Shown here: piece after piece, positions 49,197-61,686 of the stretch
Numbering within the stretch: position 1 is the first letter of the stretch
How the letters are laid out: each line of letters starts with the position of its first letter
Assembly: GCF_021272205.1 (NCBI RefSeq)
Contig: NZ_JAJSDX010000010.1
Coordinates: 1 to 64,000, forward strand
Reading direction: 5' to 3'
DNA length: 64,000 nucleotides
DNA from: Pantoea sp. Mb-10
Lineage (GTDB): Bacteria > Pseudomonadota > Gammaproteobacteria > Enterobacterales > Enterobacteriaceae
Program-made: the position numbers and the translations under genes
Notes under the pieces: model-generated
Databases searched by the model: none
What the model saw: the letters and a program-made list of their open reading frames with translations, nothing else
What the model was told of the DNA's origin: nothing

Positions 49197-49838
49197 ATGA
49201 AAGCCTGGCAGCGTCAGTTTATCGAATTTGCCCTCAACAAAGGGGTGCTGAAATTTGGGGAGTTCACTCTAAAATCCGGACGGAAAAGTCCCTATTTCTT
49301 CAACGCGGGTCTGTTTAATACCGGACGGGATTTAGCGCTGCTGGGCCGTTTTTATGCACAGGCGCTGGTGGATGCCGGCGTAGATTTCGATCTGCTGTTT
49401 GGCCCGGCTTACAAAGGGATTCCGATCGCCACCACCACTGCGGTCGCCCTGGCCGATCATCACGACCGAGATGTGCCTTACTGCTTTAATCGCAAAGAAG
49501 CCAAAGATCACGGTGAAGGTGGGTTGCTGGTGGGCAGTCCGCTGCAGGGCAAAGTGATGCTGGTAGACGATGTGATTACCGCAGGCACTGCGATTCGTGA
49601 GTCGATGGACATTATTAACGCGCACAGCGCCACGCTGGCGGGCGTATTAATTTCGCTGGATCGTCAGGAGCGCGGCCGTGGCGAGATCTCCGCCATTCAG
49701 GAAGTCGAGCGCGATTATCAGTGTCAGGTGACGGCTATCGTGACCTTAAGCGACCTGATTGACTATCTGGAAGAGAAGCCGGAGATGGCCGATCATCTGG
49801 CCAATGTACGCAGCTATCGTAAAACGTACGGGGTGTAA
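49197..49838 (+). CDS. pyrE: Orotate phosphoribosyltransferase
   Basis: Makes OMP from orotate and PRPP, the fifth step of UMP synthesis. 213 aa with the PRPP loop [13 protein letters not shown] and the substrate region [24 protein letters not shown] ribosome site before the ATG. Controlled through the attenuator just upstream. Confidence 0.97.
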   Translation: MKAWQRQFIEFALNKGVLKFGEFTLKSGRKSPYFFNAGLFNTGRDLALLGRFYAQALVDAGVDFDLLFGPAYKGIPIATTTAVALADHHDRDVPYCFNRKEAKDHGEGGLLVGSPLQGKVMLVDDVITAGTAIRESMDIINAHSATLAGVLISLDRQERGRGEISAIQEVERDYQCQVTAIVTLSDLIDYLEEKPEMADHLANVRSYRKTYGV

Positions 49839-49879
49839 CCGTCGCGTTTGCCGCGCGTTGCCTGACGCGCGGCCCGCGA

Positions 49880-50476
49880 TTACACCAGCTGAGCGGCCAG
49901 CAACGGCCAGCGCTGATCAAAATCGCTGGTGGGTCGGTAGCGGAACTCTGAGCGCACGTAACGCGACAACAGGCCCTCACAAAAGGCCAGGAGCTGGCTA
50001 GCCAGCAGCGCTTCATCCGCCTGGAAACCTTCGCCCTCACGCATCTTTTTCTCCCGCATGACCTGGCGCAGCTGCACTTCTATGCGTTCAAACAGCTGAT
50101 TGATGCGCCCTTGCAGGCGATCCTGTTCAAACATCAGCGCATGGCCGGTTAAAATACGCGTCAGACCCGGATTACGTTCGCCGAATCCCAGAATCAGCTG
50201 AACAATGAGCCGCAGGCGAGTCAGCGTCTCTTTTTCATCGTTCAGGATGAGATTGATACGCGTGATAAGACTGTCTTCGATAAATTCAATAAGGCTGTCG
50301 AACATGCGCGTTTTGCTGGGAAAATGTCGATATAGCGCGGCTTCTGACACGCCCACATTCGCGGCCAGCTTGGCCGTGGTGATGCGCTGACTGCCATCGC
50401 TTGACTCCAGCATCTGCGCGAGCGCCTGCAAAATCTCTTCGCGACGGTTCCGTTTCGCGACTTTTTTTTCTGCCAT
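49880..50476 (-). CDS. slmA: Nucleoid occlusion factor SlmA (TetR family)
   Basis: Binds specific chromosomal sites and blocks FtsZ rings over the nucleoid. 198 aa with a TetR helix-turn-helix ([20 protein letters not shown]) at about residues 30-50 and an all-helical C-terminal dimer domain. The ATG at 50476 gives the conserved MAEK start. Confidence 0.96.
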   Translation of the reverse strand: MAEKKVAKRNRREEILQALAQMLESSDGSQRITTAKLAANVGVSEAALYRHFPSKTRMFDSLIEFIEDSLITRINLILNDEKETLTRLRLIVQLILGFGERNPGLTRILTGHALMFEQDRLQGRINQLFERIEVQLRQVMREKKMREGEGFQADEALLASQLLAFCEGLLSRYVRSEFRYRPTSDFDQRWPLLAAQLV

Positions 50477-50593
50477 GACCTTCAAGACCCCTGAAATTCA
50501 CCAAAACAGGCAATACGCGCCCCTCTGTCACAGACCAGGCGACCTGTGACGCTGAGAAATAAAAAGATGGCGTAGAGAAAAGTGCGCTGCGTG

Positions 50594-51049
50594 TTACTGA
50601 CGACCGGAATGACCAAAGCCACCGTCGCCGCGATCGCTGGTGTCAAATGCGTCCACCAGATTAAATTCAGCCTGTACCACCGGCACAAACACGAGCTGTG
50701 CCAGACGATCGCCGGGCTGCAGCGTAAAGTGCTGTTGTCCCCGGTTCCATACGGACACCATGAGCTGTCCTTGATAATCCGAGTCAATCAAGCCAACCAG
50801 GTTACCTAATACAATACCGTGTTTGTGGCCTAAACCGGAGCGCGGCAGAATCACAGCAGCCAGAGAGGGATCGGCAATGTGAATGGCCAAGCCGGTCGGC
50901 ACCAGCGTGGTCGTGCCCGGTGCGATGTCCAGCGCGTCATCAAGGCAGGCGCGCAGATCAAGCCCGGCAGAACCTGATGTTGCATAGGTAGGCAGCGGAA
51001 ATTCACTGCCCACGCGTGGATCAAGAATCTTAACGTCTATTTTTTTCAT
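50594..51049 (-). CDS. dut: dUTP diphosphatase
   Basis: Hydrolyses dUTP to dUMP, keeping uracil out of DNA. 151 aa with the five trimeric dUTPase motifs, including [19 protein letters not shown] and the C-terminal [12 protein letters not shown] arm. The start overlaps the end of coaBC by 20 nt, so translation is coupled. ATG at 51049 (or 51052). Confidence 0.97.
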   Translation of the reverse strand: MKKIDVKILDPRVGSEFPLPTYATSGSAGLDLRACLDDALDIAPGTTTLVPTGLAIHIADPSLAAVILPRSGLGHKHGIVLGNLVGLIDSDYQGQLMVSVWNRGQQHFTLQPGDRLAQLVFVPVVQAEFNLVDAFDTSDRGDGGFGHSGRQ

Positions 51050-52250
51050 CATAACGGCTGACAATCTCGTCTATTAATTGTTGGCCAAGGAGGGCCTTAT
51101 CGCTGAGCGGTAAGATTTTTTCGCCGTCCTGCCAAAAAAGGTGAAGAGCATTGGTGTCGCTATTGAATCCCTGCCCGGCTTGCGCGACATCATTGGCGCA
51201 AATCAGGTCCAGGTTTTTTCGCACCCGCTTTTGCCGCGCGTATTCTTCCACATTCTGGGTTTCGGCAGCAAATCCGACAACATAAGGGCGATTTTTTGGC
51301 AAATTTGCCACGCCCGCTACGATATCGGGGTTTTTTACCAGCTGCACGGTGACGCTATCGTCTCCGCCCTGCTTTTTGATTTTCTCTGCAGCGATGGTGG
51401 CCGCGCGGTAGTCTGCCACGGCTGCGCTAGCAATGAAAATATGTTGTTGGCTGATTTGCGCCATCACGGCGGCTTCCATTTCCAGCGCACTGTTCACGTC
51501 CACGCGCGTCACGCCTGCGGGGGTTGCCAGCGTCACTGGTCCGGAAACCAGCGTGACGTTGGCGCCGCGTTTGGCGGCAGCCGCCGCGATGGCATAGCCC
51601 ATTTTGCCGGAGCTGTGGTTGCTGATATACCGCACTGGATCAAGCGCCTCTCGCGTCGGGCCGGCGGTGATCATAATGTTGAGATGTTGCAGATCGTTGA
51701 CGGGCGCGGCCCACTCCAGCGCGTGCGCCACAATGGCCAGCGGGTCAAGCATGCGGCCGGGGCCAACGTCCCCGCACGCCTGACTGCCGCTGTCTGGCCC
51801 CCAAATTAAGACACCGCGCTGGTGAAGGCGCGTCAGGTTCTCCTGCGTCACGGCGGCGCGGTACATTTGTTGATTCATTGCCGGAACGATAGCCAGCGGC
51901 GCGGCGCTCGCAAGGCAGGCGGTCGTGACCAGATCGTTCGCCATACCGGCCGTGACGCGCGCAATCAGATCGGCGGACGCCGGGGCCAGCAGAATCAAAT
52001 CTGCCCACTTTGCCAGCTCAATATGGCCCATAGCGGCTTCCGCGGCCGGGTCGAGGAGGTCGTCAAACACGGGATATCCCGAAACGGCTTGCAGGCTCAG
52101 CGGCGTAATAAAGGCCCGTGCAGCCTGCGTCATCATTACGCGCACCTCCGCGCCGCGATCGCGCAGTCTACGCACCAGCTCAGGCGCTTTATATGCAGCA
52201 ATGCCGCCGCTCACGCCCAGTAGAACTTTTTTTCCGGCTAATCCCGTCAT
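51030..52250 (-). CDS. coaBC: Phosphopantothenoylcysteine synthetase/decarboxylase CoaBC (Dfp)
   Basis: Bifunctional enzyme of CoA synthesis: the N-terminal CoaC flavoprotein decarboxylates and the C-terminal CoaB ligates cysteine using CTP. 406 aa. The CoaC half has [25 protein letters not shown] with the catalytic His, and [10 protein letters not shown] with the active-site Cys. The CoaB half starts near [18 protein letters not shown]. Forms an operon with dut. Confidence 0.97.
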   Translation of the reverse strand: MTGLAGKKVLLGVSGGIAAYKAPELVRRLRDRGAEVRVMMTQAARAFITPLSLQAVSGYPVFDDLLDPAAEAAMGHIELAKWADLILLAPASADLIARVTAGMANDLVTTACLASAAPLAIVPAMNQQMYRAAVTQENLTRLHQRGVLIWGPDSGSQACGDVGPGRMLDPLAIVAHALEWAAPVNDLQHLNIMITAGPTREALDPVRYISNHSSGKMGYAIAAAAAKRGANVTLVSGPVTLATPAGVTRVDVNSALEMEAAVMAQISQQHIFIASAAVADYRAATIAAEKIKKQGGDDSVTVQLVKNPDIVAGVANLPKNRPYVVGFAAETQNVEEYARQKRVRKNLDLICANDVAQAGQGFNSDTNALHLFWQDGEKILPLSDKALLGQQLIDEIVSRYDEKNRR

Positions 52251-52440
52251 GTTGTGACCTCACCTGAAGACAGAGCGCCGCGTTGAGTCTGAGGCGGCAG
52301 ATGCGGGCAACTTTATCATAAAATCCCCAGGGCGCCTTTTCACGGCCTGCGCCTTTGCGAGCTCGCGCTGAAAAGCAGGCAAAGGCGCTGGCGTCGGATG
52401 CGCCGCCCGCGCAGACTGGGCGTGAATCTGAGGGGGCACC

Positions 52441-53100
52441 ATGGATATCGAATTGGCACCACGAGAAAAGCTGCTTGCGGCGGGCGCAGCATCGCTGAGC
52501 GATGTTGAGCTGTTAGCGATCTTTTTGCGTACCGGCCTGCGCGGCATCAGCGTGATAACGCTGGCCGAACAGATGATGCAGGAGTTTGGCTCGCTGTACG
52601 GCATTATCACGGCAGGGCCAGAAAGACTCGGCGCGGTAAAAGGCATTGGCAGTGCCAAAATGGCGCAGCTTCAGGCCATTGCCGAACTGGGGCAGCGTTT
52701 TTTTGCCAGCCAGCTCTCGCGGGAGAATGTCATGAAGAATCCGCATGTGACCCGGCACTATCTGCAGAGCGTGCTGGCGCATCAGGAGCGAGAAGTTTTT
52801 ATGGCGCTGTTTCTTGATAATCAACATCGCGTGTTACAGGCGAAAAGGATGTTTTCAGGGACGCTGGCCAGCGTGGAGGTGCATCCACGAGAGATCGTGC
52901 GCGAGGCGCTGAAACTCAATGCCGCCGCGGTTATCCTTGCGCATAATCACCCTTCTGGCATGGCTGAACCCAGCCGGGCTGACCGAGACATTACCGAGAA
53001 AGTGAAGCAGGCCTGCGCGCTGCTGAACATCCGTTTACTGGATCACCTGGTTATAGGACACGGGGATTACACCTCTTTCGCGGAACGCGGTTGGCTATAA
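52441..53100 (+). CDS. radC: RadC/YicR family JAB-domain protein
   Basis: 219 aa: an N-terminal HhH-like domain ([15 protein letters not shown]) and a C-terminal JAB1/MPN (RPN11-like) metalloprotease fold with [11 protein letters not shown] and [15 protein letters not shown] (JAMM His-x-His...Ser...Asp). Despite its name, the DNA-repair role was disproved in E. coli; the function is unknown. GAGGGGGC ribosome site precedes the ATG. Confidence 0.92.
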   Translation: MDIELAPREKLLAAGAASLSDVELLAIFLRTGLRGISVITLAEQMMQEFGSLYGIITAGPERLGAVKGIGSAKMAQLQAIAELGQRFFASQLSRENVMKNPHVTRHYLQSVLAHQEREVFMALFLDNQHRVLQAKRMFSGTLASVEVHPREIVREALKLNAAAVILAHNHPSGMAEPSRADRDITEKVKQACALLNIRLLDHLVIGHGDYTSFAERGWL

Positions 53101-53169
53101 TTTGCGGCGCGATTGGGCAGAAATGAGGCGTTTTCACGCGATCCAGCGGGATCTTTATTTGTTCGGGAC

Positions 53170-53198
53170 TTGAGCACTTGGCCTGAGCGGCGTATACT
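53170..53198 (+). promoter_or_regulatory. rpmB-rpmG promoter
   Basis: TTGAGC (53170-53175), exactly 17 bases, then TATACT (53193-53198). It gives a leader of about 135 nt before rpmB, GC-rich and with several pairing segments. Confidence 0.72.
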
Positions 53199-53321
53199 AC
53201 GCCACCTTTGAGAATCTCGGGTTTGGCGTTTGGGCCAGCTTAGCGGGTTCACATGGAACTCGCCTGGGCGGGCTAAGGCCTGACGAGGCGGCCAAAACCT
53301 AGTTTTTAAAGCTCGAGCTGA

Positions 53322-53579
<258 letters not shown>

Positions 53580-53586
53580 GGACTGA

Positions 53587-53757
<171 letters not shown>

Positions 53758-53773
53758 TTTTGGTGTTCTTGCG

Positions 53774-53801
53774 AAAAACCCGGCTCCGGCCGGGTTTTTT
53801 G
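53774..53801 (+). terminator. rpmBG terminator
   Basis: AAAACCCGGC/GCCGGGTTTT-type stem with a long T run, between rpmG and mutM. Confidence 0.93.
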
Positions 53802-53827
53802 TTTCTGCGCTTCGTTGAGGAGATGAG

Positions 53828-54637
53828 ATGCCTGAGTTACCAGAGGTTGAAACCAGCCGACGCGGAATTGAGCCTCATTTAGTGGGGCAGACCATTCTGC
53901 ATGCCATTGTGCGTAACCCGCGCCTGCGCTGGCCGGTTTCCCATGAAATTCACGCGTTAAGCGATCAGCCGGTGCTGAGCGTACAGCGCCGCGCCAAATA
54001 CTTGCTGCTGGAGCTGCCGCACGGCTGGATCATCATCCATCTCGGCATGTCGGGCAGCCTGCGCGTATTACCCGGTGAACAGCCAGCGGCAAAACATGAC
54101 CACGTTGATCTGGTGATGAGTAATGGCAAAGTGCTGCGCTATACCGATCCGCGCCGCTTCGGTGCATGGCTATGGACCAGCGACTTGCAGGGCAGTAGCG
54201 TGCTGGCGCATCTGGGACCCGAGCCGCTGAGTAGCGAATTTAACGGCGATTACCTGTTCGAGAAATCACGTGGCAAGCGCACTGTGATTAAGCAGTGGCT
54301 GATGGACAACAAAGTGGTGGTCGGTGTGGGCAATATCTACGCCAGTGAATCGCTGTTCACCGCCGGGATCTTACCCGATCGTCCCGTGATGAGTATCAGC
54401 GCAGAAGACGCCAACAGGCTGGCGGATACCATTAAAGCCGTGCTGTTGCGCTCTATTGAGCAGGGCGGAACCACGCTGCGCGATTTCCTGCAAACTGACG
54501 GGAAACCGGGATATTTTGCGCAGCAGCTGCAAGTGTATGGCCGGAGCGGCGAACCGTGTCGCGCGTGCGGCACGCCCATTATGAGCGGCAAGCATGGTCA
54601 GCGCAGCACCTTCTGGTGCCCACGCTGTCAGCGCTAG
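53828..54637 (+). CDS. mutM: Formamidopyrimidine-DNA glycosylase (Fpg)
   Basis: Excises 8-oxoguanine and formamidopyrimidines. 269 aa with the catalytic N-terminal P-E-L-P-E-V-E (P2, E3), the H2TH region ([13 protein letters not shown]) and a C-terminal zinc finger CRACGT...FWCPRC. The stop abuts the coaD stop on the other strand. Confidence 0.98.
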   Translation: MPELPEVETSRRGIEPHLVGQTILHAIVRNPRLRWPVSHEIHALSDQPVLSVQRRAKYLLLELPHGWIIIHLGMSGSLRVLPGEQPAAKHDHVDLVMSNGKVLRYTDPRRFGAWLWTSDLQGSSVLAHLGPEPLSSEFNGDYLFEKSRGKRTVIKQWLMDNKVVVGVGNIYASESLFTAGILPDRPVMSISAEDANRLADTIKAVLLRSIEQGGTTLRDFLQTDGKPGYFAQQLQVYGRSGEPCRACGTPIMSGKHGQRSTFWCPRCQR

Positions 54638-55899
<1,262 letters not shown>

Positions 55900-55902
55900 G
55901 CG

Positions 55903-57177
55903 TTAGTGGGCTCGCGGCGGTAAATAGGGTTCAAGTAACTGAAGCAGGCGCTGAAGTGCGCCCTGATTCTGGTGCAGCACCTCAACCGCATGGCGGCCGT
56001 AATAGCGGCGGTAGTCATCGTCATTCAGCAGATTGACGACTTCTTTCTCCAGCGATGCCGCGTCCGTGACGGTGATCAGTCCCTCGGCCTGCTGCAGCTT
56101 GGCGCAGATATCTTTGAAGTTCCAGGTGTGCGGCCCCATCAGTACGGGGATCGCATGCGCAGCGGGTTCCAGCGGATTATGTCCGCCACGCTCAACCAGG
56201 CTGCCGCCCACAAACGCAAGATCGGCAATGCCGTAGAGCAGCATCAGTTCACCCATGGTGTCGCCAATCACCACTTGCGTGGCGCTGGACGGGATCTCGC
56301 CGCTGCTGCGTAGGGTAAAGCTAAAGCCGCGCTTTTGCGTCAGATCGCAGGCATCTTTAAACCGTTCGGGGTGGCGCGGCACCAGAATCAGCAGCAGGTC
56401 GGGAAACGATTGCAGCAGGCGGCGATGCACATCCAGCACCAGTGCTTCTTCGCCATCATGGGTACTGGTGGCGATCCAGACGGGGCGACGCGAGGCCCAC
56501 TGACGACGCAGGGTAAGGGCTTTGGCCGCCAGCTCTGGCGTGACGGAGATATCAAACTTCAGGCTGCCGGTCACCGCCAGATGCGAGCGTTTCAACCCCA
56601 GGCTCAGGAAGCGGTCGCCGTCCTCGGTATTCTGGGCGGCAATCAGGGTAATGCGCTGTAGCAAGTCGCGCATGAAGCCCCCCAGCTTTTTGTACCCTTT
56701 TGCCGAGCGCTCCGAAAGGCGCGCATTGGCAATCACCAACGGGATCTGACGCTGGTGCAAAATGCGGATGATGTTCGGCCACAGCTCGGTTTCCATGATG
56801 ATCACCAGGCGTGGATTCACCGTGTCGAGAAAACGGTTGATGGCGTTGGGCAAGTCATAGGGCAGATAGACGTGATGCACGTCTTTGCCAAAGGCCGACT
56901 GCGCGCGCTCTGAGCCGGTTGGCGTCATGGTCGTAACGGTGATAGGCAGCATCGGATAGCGATGACGTAGCGCCCGCACCAGCGGAACGGCGGCCAGGGT
57001 TTCGCCCACCGACACGGAGTGCAGCACAATACCGTGCGGCTGCACTTTCCCCGTGCAATAGCCATAGCGTTCTGCCCAGCGTTTACGGTAAGCCGGTGCT
57101 TTTCGACCGCGCAGCCACAGGCGCAGCCAGATCAGTGGCTGGATCAGATAGAGCAGGGCGGTGTAAAGAGTCGTCAT
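55903..57177 (-). CDS. waaA: Kdo transferase WaaA (KdtA)
   Basis: Transfers two Kdo residues to lipid IVA; essential and membrane-associated. 424 aa with an N-terminal membrane anchor (LLYLIQPLIWLRLWLRG), the HSVSVGETLAAVPLV donor/acceptor segment and the GT30 C-terminal domain (ADLAFVGGSLVERGGHNPLE). Length equals E. coli (425). Confidence 0.97.
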   Translation of the reverse strand: MTTLYTALLYLIQPLIWLRLWLRGRKAPAYRKRWAERYGYCTGKVQPHGIVLHSVSVGETLAAVPLVRALRHRYPMLPITVTTMTPTGSERAQSAFGKDVHHVYLPYDLPNAINRFLDTVNPRLVIIMETELWPNIIRILHQRQIPLVIANARLSERSAKGYKKLGGFMRDLLQRITLIAAQNTEDGDRFLSLGLKRSHLAVTGSLKFDISVTPELAAKALTLRRQWASRRPVWIATSTHDGEEALVLDVHRRLLQSFPDLLLILVPRHPERFKDACDLTQKRGFSFTLRSSGEIPSSATQVVIGDTMGELMLLYGIADLAFVGGSLVERGGHNPLEPAAHAIPVLMGPHTWNFKDICAKLQQAEGLITVTDAASLEKEVVNLLNDDDYRRYYGRHAVEVLHQNQGALQRLLQLLEPYLPPRAH

Positions 57178-57262
57178 AGTTATCGTTACGACAAGATCGC
57201 GTCAAAAAACACATGAAAGGCGGCATGTTATCAGAAACTCACCGCCTGCTCATACCACTTCG

Positions 57263-58396
57263 TCACGCCGTTTTCAGCACCTGCTGATAAAGCGTGGTCA
57301 GCGACTGCGCCAGGCGCTGCGGGCTATAGGCTTCAATTTTGCGCCGTGCGGCTTCGCCCATGGCGGCGTGCTGCGAAAGCGCGGGCGTTGCCCGTATGCT
57401 TTCATTTAACGCCTTGATATCTAAGGCATCGCAAACGAACCCTTCCTGCCCCTGCCGGATAAACTCCGCGCCGCCGCAGCCGGTACTGGTGATCACGGCC
57501 AGGCCGCAGGCCATGGCTTCCAGCACCACATTGGGGAATGGATCGTAAAGCGTGGGCAGCAGCAGCGCGTCGGCGGCGTGGTAAAAGGGCTGAACATCCT
57601 GCTGCACGCCGACAAAGCGCAGGCGATCGAGACAGTTAAGCTGGTTGGCAAGCTGCTGATAGCGAGAGAGATGCTTGTCTTGTCCTACCACAATCAGGTA
57701 GCGGTCACTGTCAGCCAGCGCCTGAATGGCCGCTTTCAGGCCTTTACGCTCAAAACCCGATCCAACGTAAATCATGACCGTCGCCGTCTGTGGGAGCTGC
57801 AGCTGCTGGCGCGCAGCATGGCGCTGGGCTTCGCGTGCTGGCTGAAAACGCTGGCTGTCGATAGCGTTGTGAATGACATGGATCTTGTCGGCATCCAGCG
57901 CAAAATGTCGCAGGATATCCTGCCTGACCATCTCTGAATTGCAGATCACGGCCTTCAAAGAAGGCGCATTAAACATCTCAGCCTCAGCCTGTAACACATA
58001 GCGATGATAAGGGCTAAGCTGGGCGCTGAGCCGCTGCCACGGCGAGACGATACGCGCACGCTGTTCCAGCCAGACGCGGTGCACGCCATCGCCCGCGCGG
58101 AAAATATCACAGCCGGCAATACGCTCGTGGCTCTGCACGATGTCGAAATGTTCGCGCTGCCAGCAGGCGCGGGCCGCATGCGCAAAGCCGCGCTCGCGTG
58201 AAACACGGCCAACTTTCGCCGGGTTACAGATATGCAAATGCCAGGCGGGATTGGGTTTTCCCTGCCAGCTGCGCGTAATGATGTTGAGATCGAGCTGATC
58301 GCTGTCCAGCGCTTCCAGCGCGCGGGAGATAAACCGCTCGGCACCGCCATCCGGGCGATATTTCTGCCGGACAATCGCCAGGCGTAGCTTAGTCAT
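57263..58396 (-). CDS. wabG: LPS core GT4 glycosyltransferase, WabG-like
   Basis: 377 aa GT4 enzyme. The N-terminus (LRLAIVRQKYRPDGGAERF), the DIFRAGDGVHRVWLEQR segment and YVGSGFERKGLKAAI, LPTLYDPFPNVVLEAMACGL are those of WabG, the Klebsiella core galacturonosyltransferase acting on heptose II. The ATG at 58396 overlaps the waaQ stop by 8 nt; the longer frame upstream lies inside waaQ. WaaG-like glucosyltransferase activity is the alternative. Confidence 0.82.
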   Translation of the reverse strand: MTKLRLAIVRQKYRPDGGAERFISRALEALDSDQLDLNIITRSWQGKPNPAWHLHICNPAKVGRVSRERGFAHAARACWQREHFDIVQSHERIAGCDIFRAGDGVHRVWLEQRARIVSPWQRLSAQLSPYHRYVLQAEAEMFNAPSLKAVICNSEMVRQDILRHFALDADKIHVIHNAIDSQRFQPAREAQRHAARQQLQLPQTATVMIYVGSGFERKGLKAAIQALADSDRYLIVVGQDKHLSRYQQLANQLNCLDRLRFVGVQQDVQPFYHAADALLLPTLYDPFPNVVLEAMACGLAVITSTGCGGAEFIRQGQEGFVCDALDIKALNESIRATPALSQHAAMGEAARRKIEAYSPQRLAQSLTTLYQQVLKTA

Positions 58397-59465
58397 GCAA
58401 CAGACTCCTTGCGGCAGCGAGCACATCTTCAACGGGGATCGCCGCCAGATAACGCTGTTCAGTTTTTGTGTCGATTGAATCCGGCGAAGGCAGCGGCGCA
58501 TAGTCGCCTGCCCAGAGGATGCGGTTGTTGCTGCCCCACGGGCGCCACTGCGTTAATTTGGTCGGGCCGAACAGCGCCAGGCAGGGCGTTTCCAGCGCGG
58601 CAGCCATATGCATCGGTGCGGAATCGACGCCAATGAACAGCTGCGCTGCGTCAATCAGCGCGGCCAGCTGTGGCAGCGTTAGCTGCCCGGCCAGTGAGAC
58701 CACGTTCTCGCGGCCACACAGCGACAAAATATGGTCAATCATCGCCTGTTCTTTCGCATCCGGCGCCGCCGTTAACACCACCGTGTAGCCTTCCGCCGTC
58801 AGGGTATCAATCAGCTGCGCCACTTTTTCATCTTCCCAGCACTTAAAGACCCAGCGCGAGGTGGGTTGCAGCACAATAAAAGCCGGGCCGACCTGATGCT
58901 GGGCCAGCACGGTATGCACTTTTTGTTGATCGGCTGCGCTGAAATGCATGGAGGCCTTGGCCCCCTCCGCGGAAATACCCAGCGGCTCAAGCGAGACCAT
59001 ATTTTGCTCAACGGTGTGCAGCCGCGCGTGTTGGGCGGTAGAAACGCGCACGTTGTGACACGCGCGCCAAAACATATTGTCGCGTTTGTTATAGGCGAAG
59101 CCAATGCGCACGGTGGCACCGGACAAGCCCGTGATGATTGCGCTGCGCCACTGATCGGCCAAATTGATGACTACGTCATACCGGCAAGCGCGCACGGCTC
59201 CAATCAGGGCCATTTCATGACGAAACTTCTGCCAGCCGCCCAGCTTCTTCCATTTGCGATCAATAATGTGCAGCTGGCGAATTGCAGGATGGGCTTCCAG
59301 CATGGGACGTGTTTCTGCATACAGCAAGACATCAATATTGGCGTTGGGGTAGCGCTGGTGCAACGCGTTAATAGCGGGCGTGGTAAGCAGCATATCACCA
59401 TGGTGGCGTAGCTTAATGAGCAGGATGTTTTGGGGTGTAAATTGAGCTGGGATCGGGCTTGCCAT
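58389..59465 (-). CDS. waaQ: LPS heptosyltransferase III WaaQ (GT9)
   Basis: 358 aa GT9 enzyme adding heptose III to the inner core. Seen: NILLIKLRHHGDMLLTTPAI (acceptor-side catalytic Asp), PTSRWVFKCWEDEKVA, and the ADP-heptose site FIGVDSAPMHMAAALETP. The ATG at 59465 is chosen over a TTG six bases upstream. Overlaps wabG. Confidence 0.92.
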   Translation of the reverse strand: MASPIPAQFTPQNILLIKLRHHGDMLLTTPAINALHQRYPNANIDVLLYAETRPMLEAHPAIRQLHIIDRKWKKLGGWQKFRHEMALIGAVRACRYDVVINLADQWRSAIITGLSGATVRIGFAYNKRDNMFWRACHNVRVSTAQHARLHTVEQNMVSLEPLGISAEGAKASMHFSAADQQKVHTVLAQHQVGPAFIVLQPTSRWVFKCWEDEKVAQLIDTLTAEGYTVVLTAAPDAKEQAMIDHILSLCGRENVVSLAGQLTLPQLAALIDAAQLFIGVDSAPMHMAAALETPCLALFGPTKLTQWRPWGSNNRILWAGDYAPLPSPDSIDTKTEQRYLAAIPVEDVLAAARSLLHD

Positions 59466-59538
59466 ACGCAAATCATCTCAGAATTCAGTGAGCCGATTGT
59501 AGGGCAAAGCCCGTTAAGGCGAAAGCCAGCGGCTGGCC

Positions 59539-60540
59539 TTATTTACTGCGCCAGCGATAAATTCGGCTCAGCCATAATAATAGCTGATACCACTGACGCA
59601 GACCGCGTGCGTTACGCACCATACGCCGGTGCGTCTGCGTGGCGAACAGGTCGGCAATCATCGCCTGACGCGCTGCGGCTTCAGGTTCGCGGCGAATGGC
59701 GTGGCACACACTCAGCGCCTCACGCGTCACCTGATAATGAAAGCTCGAATAGATTTTCACGCGCTGGCGATAGCGCGTATTGATCTCTTCCAGCAGACGC
59801 GCAATTTTCAGGTAGTGACGCTGATACGCCACGTTGGCCTGGCCTGTTCGCTTGCGATTGCTGATTGAGGCGTCATGCATGTAATAGCGGTAGAGCACCC
59901 GATCGGTGTAACGCACGCGTTTGACGTTCAGCATGAACTCCGTGGTCCAGGGAATATCCTGATGGTGCAAGCCGGGTTCAAACTGTAAGTTCAACGCATT
60001 GATCAGCGCGCGGCGGTAAATACCCAGCCACACCACGTGCAGATAACGGCGTGTTTTCAAGGCCTTGTCCAGCCATTCCGGACCGCTCATGACCTCTGTA
60101 CTGGTGAGGCGATCAAGCGGAATCAGGGGCTTAACGGTTTGGCTGGATTTGAAGAACCATTCAGCATTGCACTGGGCGGCGTCGAGCCGGTCGCGCTCGG
60201 CCATATCAACCAGCGTCTGGTACATCTCCGGACGCATGGTGTCGTCGGCATCCGGAAAACTCACATACTTACCGCGGGCGATGGCTAATCCAGCATTGCG
60301 CGCGCGCGAGACGCCACCGTTGGCCTGATGAATCACGCGGATATGGGGATGGCGCTGCGCCCAACTCTCGGCGCGATCGCCTGAGCCGTCGGTGGAACCG
60401 TCATCCACGATAATGATCTCCAGCGAGGTCAGCGTCTGAGCCAGCAACGCCTCAAGGCACGCCACCAAACCTTCACCGGCGTTGTACATTGGAATAATCA
60501 AGCTGAGTAAGGGTGAATCGCTATCGGGCTGATGTGTCAT
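59539..60540 (-). CDS. waaH: GT2 glycosyltransferase, WaaH/YibD-like
   Basis: 333 aa. It aligns throughout with E. coli YibD/WaaH, a glucuronosyltransferase that modifies LPS core heptose III in phosphate-poor conditions: LSLIIPMYNAGEGL, VDDGSTDGS, ANGGVSRARN, DADDTM, HHQDIPWTTEFMLN, and the C-terminal YQLLLWLSRIYRW. The start overlaps the upstream GT9 gene by 4 nt, so it is part of the core operon, unlike the PhoB-linked lone gene in E. coli. Confidence 0.82.
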   Translation of the reverse strand: MTHQPDSDSPLLSLIIPMYNAGEGLVACLEALLAQTLTSLEIIIVDDGSTDGSGDRAESWAQRHPHIRVIHQANGGVSRARNAGLAIARGKYVSFPDADDTMRPEMYQTLVDMAERDRLDAAQCNAEWFFKSSQTVKPLIPLDRLTSTEVMSGPEWLDKALKTRRYLHVVWLGIYRRALINALNLQFEPGLHHQDIPWTTEFMLNVKRVRYTDRVLYRYYMHDASISNRKRTGQANVAYQRHYLKIARLLEEINTRYRQRVKIYSSFHYQVTREALSVCHAIRREPEAAARQAMIADLFATQTHRRMVRNARGLRQWYQLLLWLSRIYRWRSK

Positions 60541-61646
60541 GCTGTTTGTTCGTTGTTCCGTCTTGCCTGGCGCTGCTGTTGCCGGGCGCTGATAAAATCG
60601 TGGATGTCATCAAGTTTGCGCTGATCCAGATCGAACAGTTGTTCCACCGGATGCGCGAAGCTGTACTGTGCGGCAAATACAAACGAAGAGGGGGCAATGT
60701 GATTGGGGCCGATAAGCAGCACATCGCCGGTCGGTCTCTGCTCTTCAACGCAGCAAGGACCATAAATTAACACCACCGGCACCTGCTGGGCGTCCGCGAT
60801 GTAGACATTACCGGAATCGGAGGCAATGTAAAAATCCATCTCGCGAATGGCCGCAGGCAGGGCTTCCAGAGAGACTTTGCCGACCAGGCTCACCAGATTG
60901 TCGCGCGAACCCGCGACTTTAAACAACTCCTGCACGCGCGATTCTTCGTTCGGCGCGCCGAAGGCGAAGAAGGTGCAGGGCAGATCGTCTAAATGTTCAA
61001 ACAGCCGCGTCCAGATTGCGGGCGGAATGGTTTTTGCCTGATTGCCGGCGGTCACGCTAATACCGATGCGGACTCCCTGACACGCCAGGATTTCAGCGGG
61101 GAGGCTTTCCGGCTGCCACAGCGGTAAAGTGGCATGCTTGGGGTAGCTCTCTTTCGTAAAGGAGCGATCGGCCAGCTTCAGGTAGTTCTCCAGCGTCAGC
61201 GTGTTTTTTTTGTGGTGTACCACGCCACTTGCCGTGAAATAAAACAGCTTGTGATAGCTTTTGCGGCGGTAGCTGGACAGGAACTGTTTATTGCTGGCGT
61301 TGCAGCAGGCGGCGATAAACAGATTGAGGTTCGTCGGGTGCAGCAAATAGATATTGTCGTAGCGGTTGAGCAACTGCCAAACCAACCTGAGCTTTTTAAG
61401 CAGACCGGAGCGGAAATCTTCGATATACCAGATATTTTCGATTGAACTGTCATGGGTGGCGAGCGGTGCAACACTGTGACTCAGCAGCGCATCGCTTTTG
61501 CCAAGGTGCGCCAGCAGCGGCGTAATATTGATAAAATCGCCGATCTTAGCGGTTTGAATAACCAGATTCTTTCCGGTTCTGCCATGAACGGCTTTCATGA
61601 GCCATTTAAGCGGAAGAAAAAGAATAAATAAAATCACATACGTCAA
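60537..61646 (-). CDS. GT9-type (heptosyltransferase-like) LPS glycosyltransferase
   Basis: 369 aa. N-terminal hydrophobic anchor, then TAKIGDFINITPLLAHL (GT9 first motif), a central KTIPPAIWTRLFEHL and the donor-site FYIASDSGNVYIADAQQVP. It looks like an ADP-heptose:LPS transferase relative, but the GT9 signature is more divergent than in WaaQ/F/C; the sugar and acceptor are unknown. It sits between a GT4 gene (40-nt gap) and waaH (4-nt overlap). Confidence 0.8.
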   Translation of the reverse strand: MTYVILFILFLPLKWLMKAVHGRTGKNLVIQTAKIGDFINITPLLAHLGKSDALLSHSVAPLATHDSSIENIWYIEDFRSGLLKKLRLVWQLLNRYDNIYLLHPTNLNLFIAACCNASNKQFLSSYRRKSYHKLFYFTASGVVHHKKNTLTLENYLKLADRSFTKESYPKHATLPLWQPESLPAEILACQGVRIGISVTAGNQAKTIPPAIWTRLFEHLDDLPCTFFAFGAPNEESRVQELFKVAGSRDNLVSLVGKVSLEALPAAIREMDFYIASDSGNVYIADAQQVPVVLIYGPCCVEEQRPTGDVLLIGPNHIAPSSFVFAAQYSFAHPVEQLFDLDQRKLDDIHDFISARQQQRQARRNNEQTA

Positions 61647-61686
61647 AATCTATTTCCATAAAAGAGGCATCCGCAGAGATGACCCG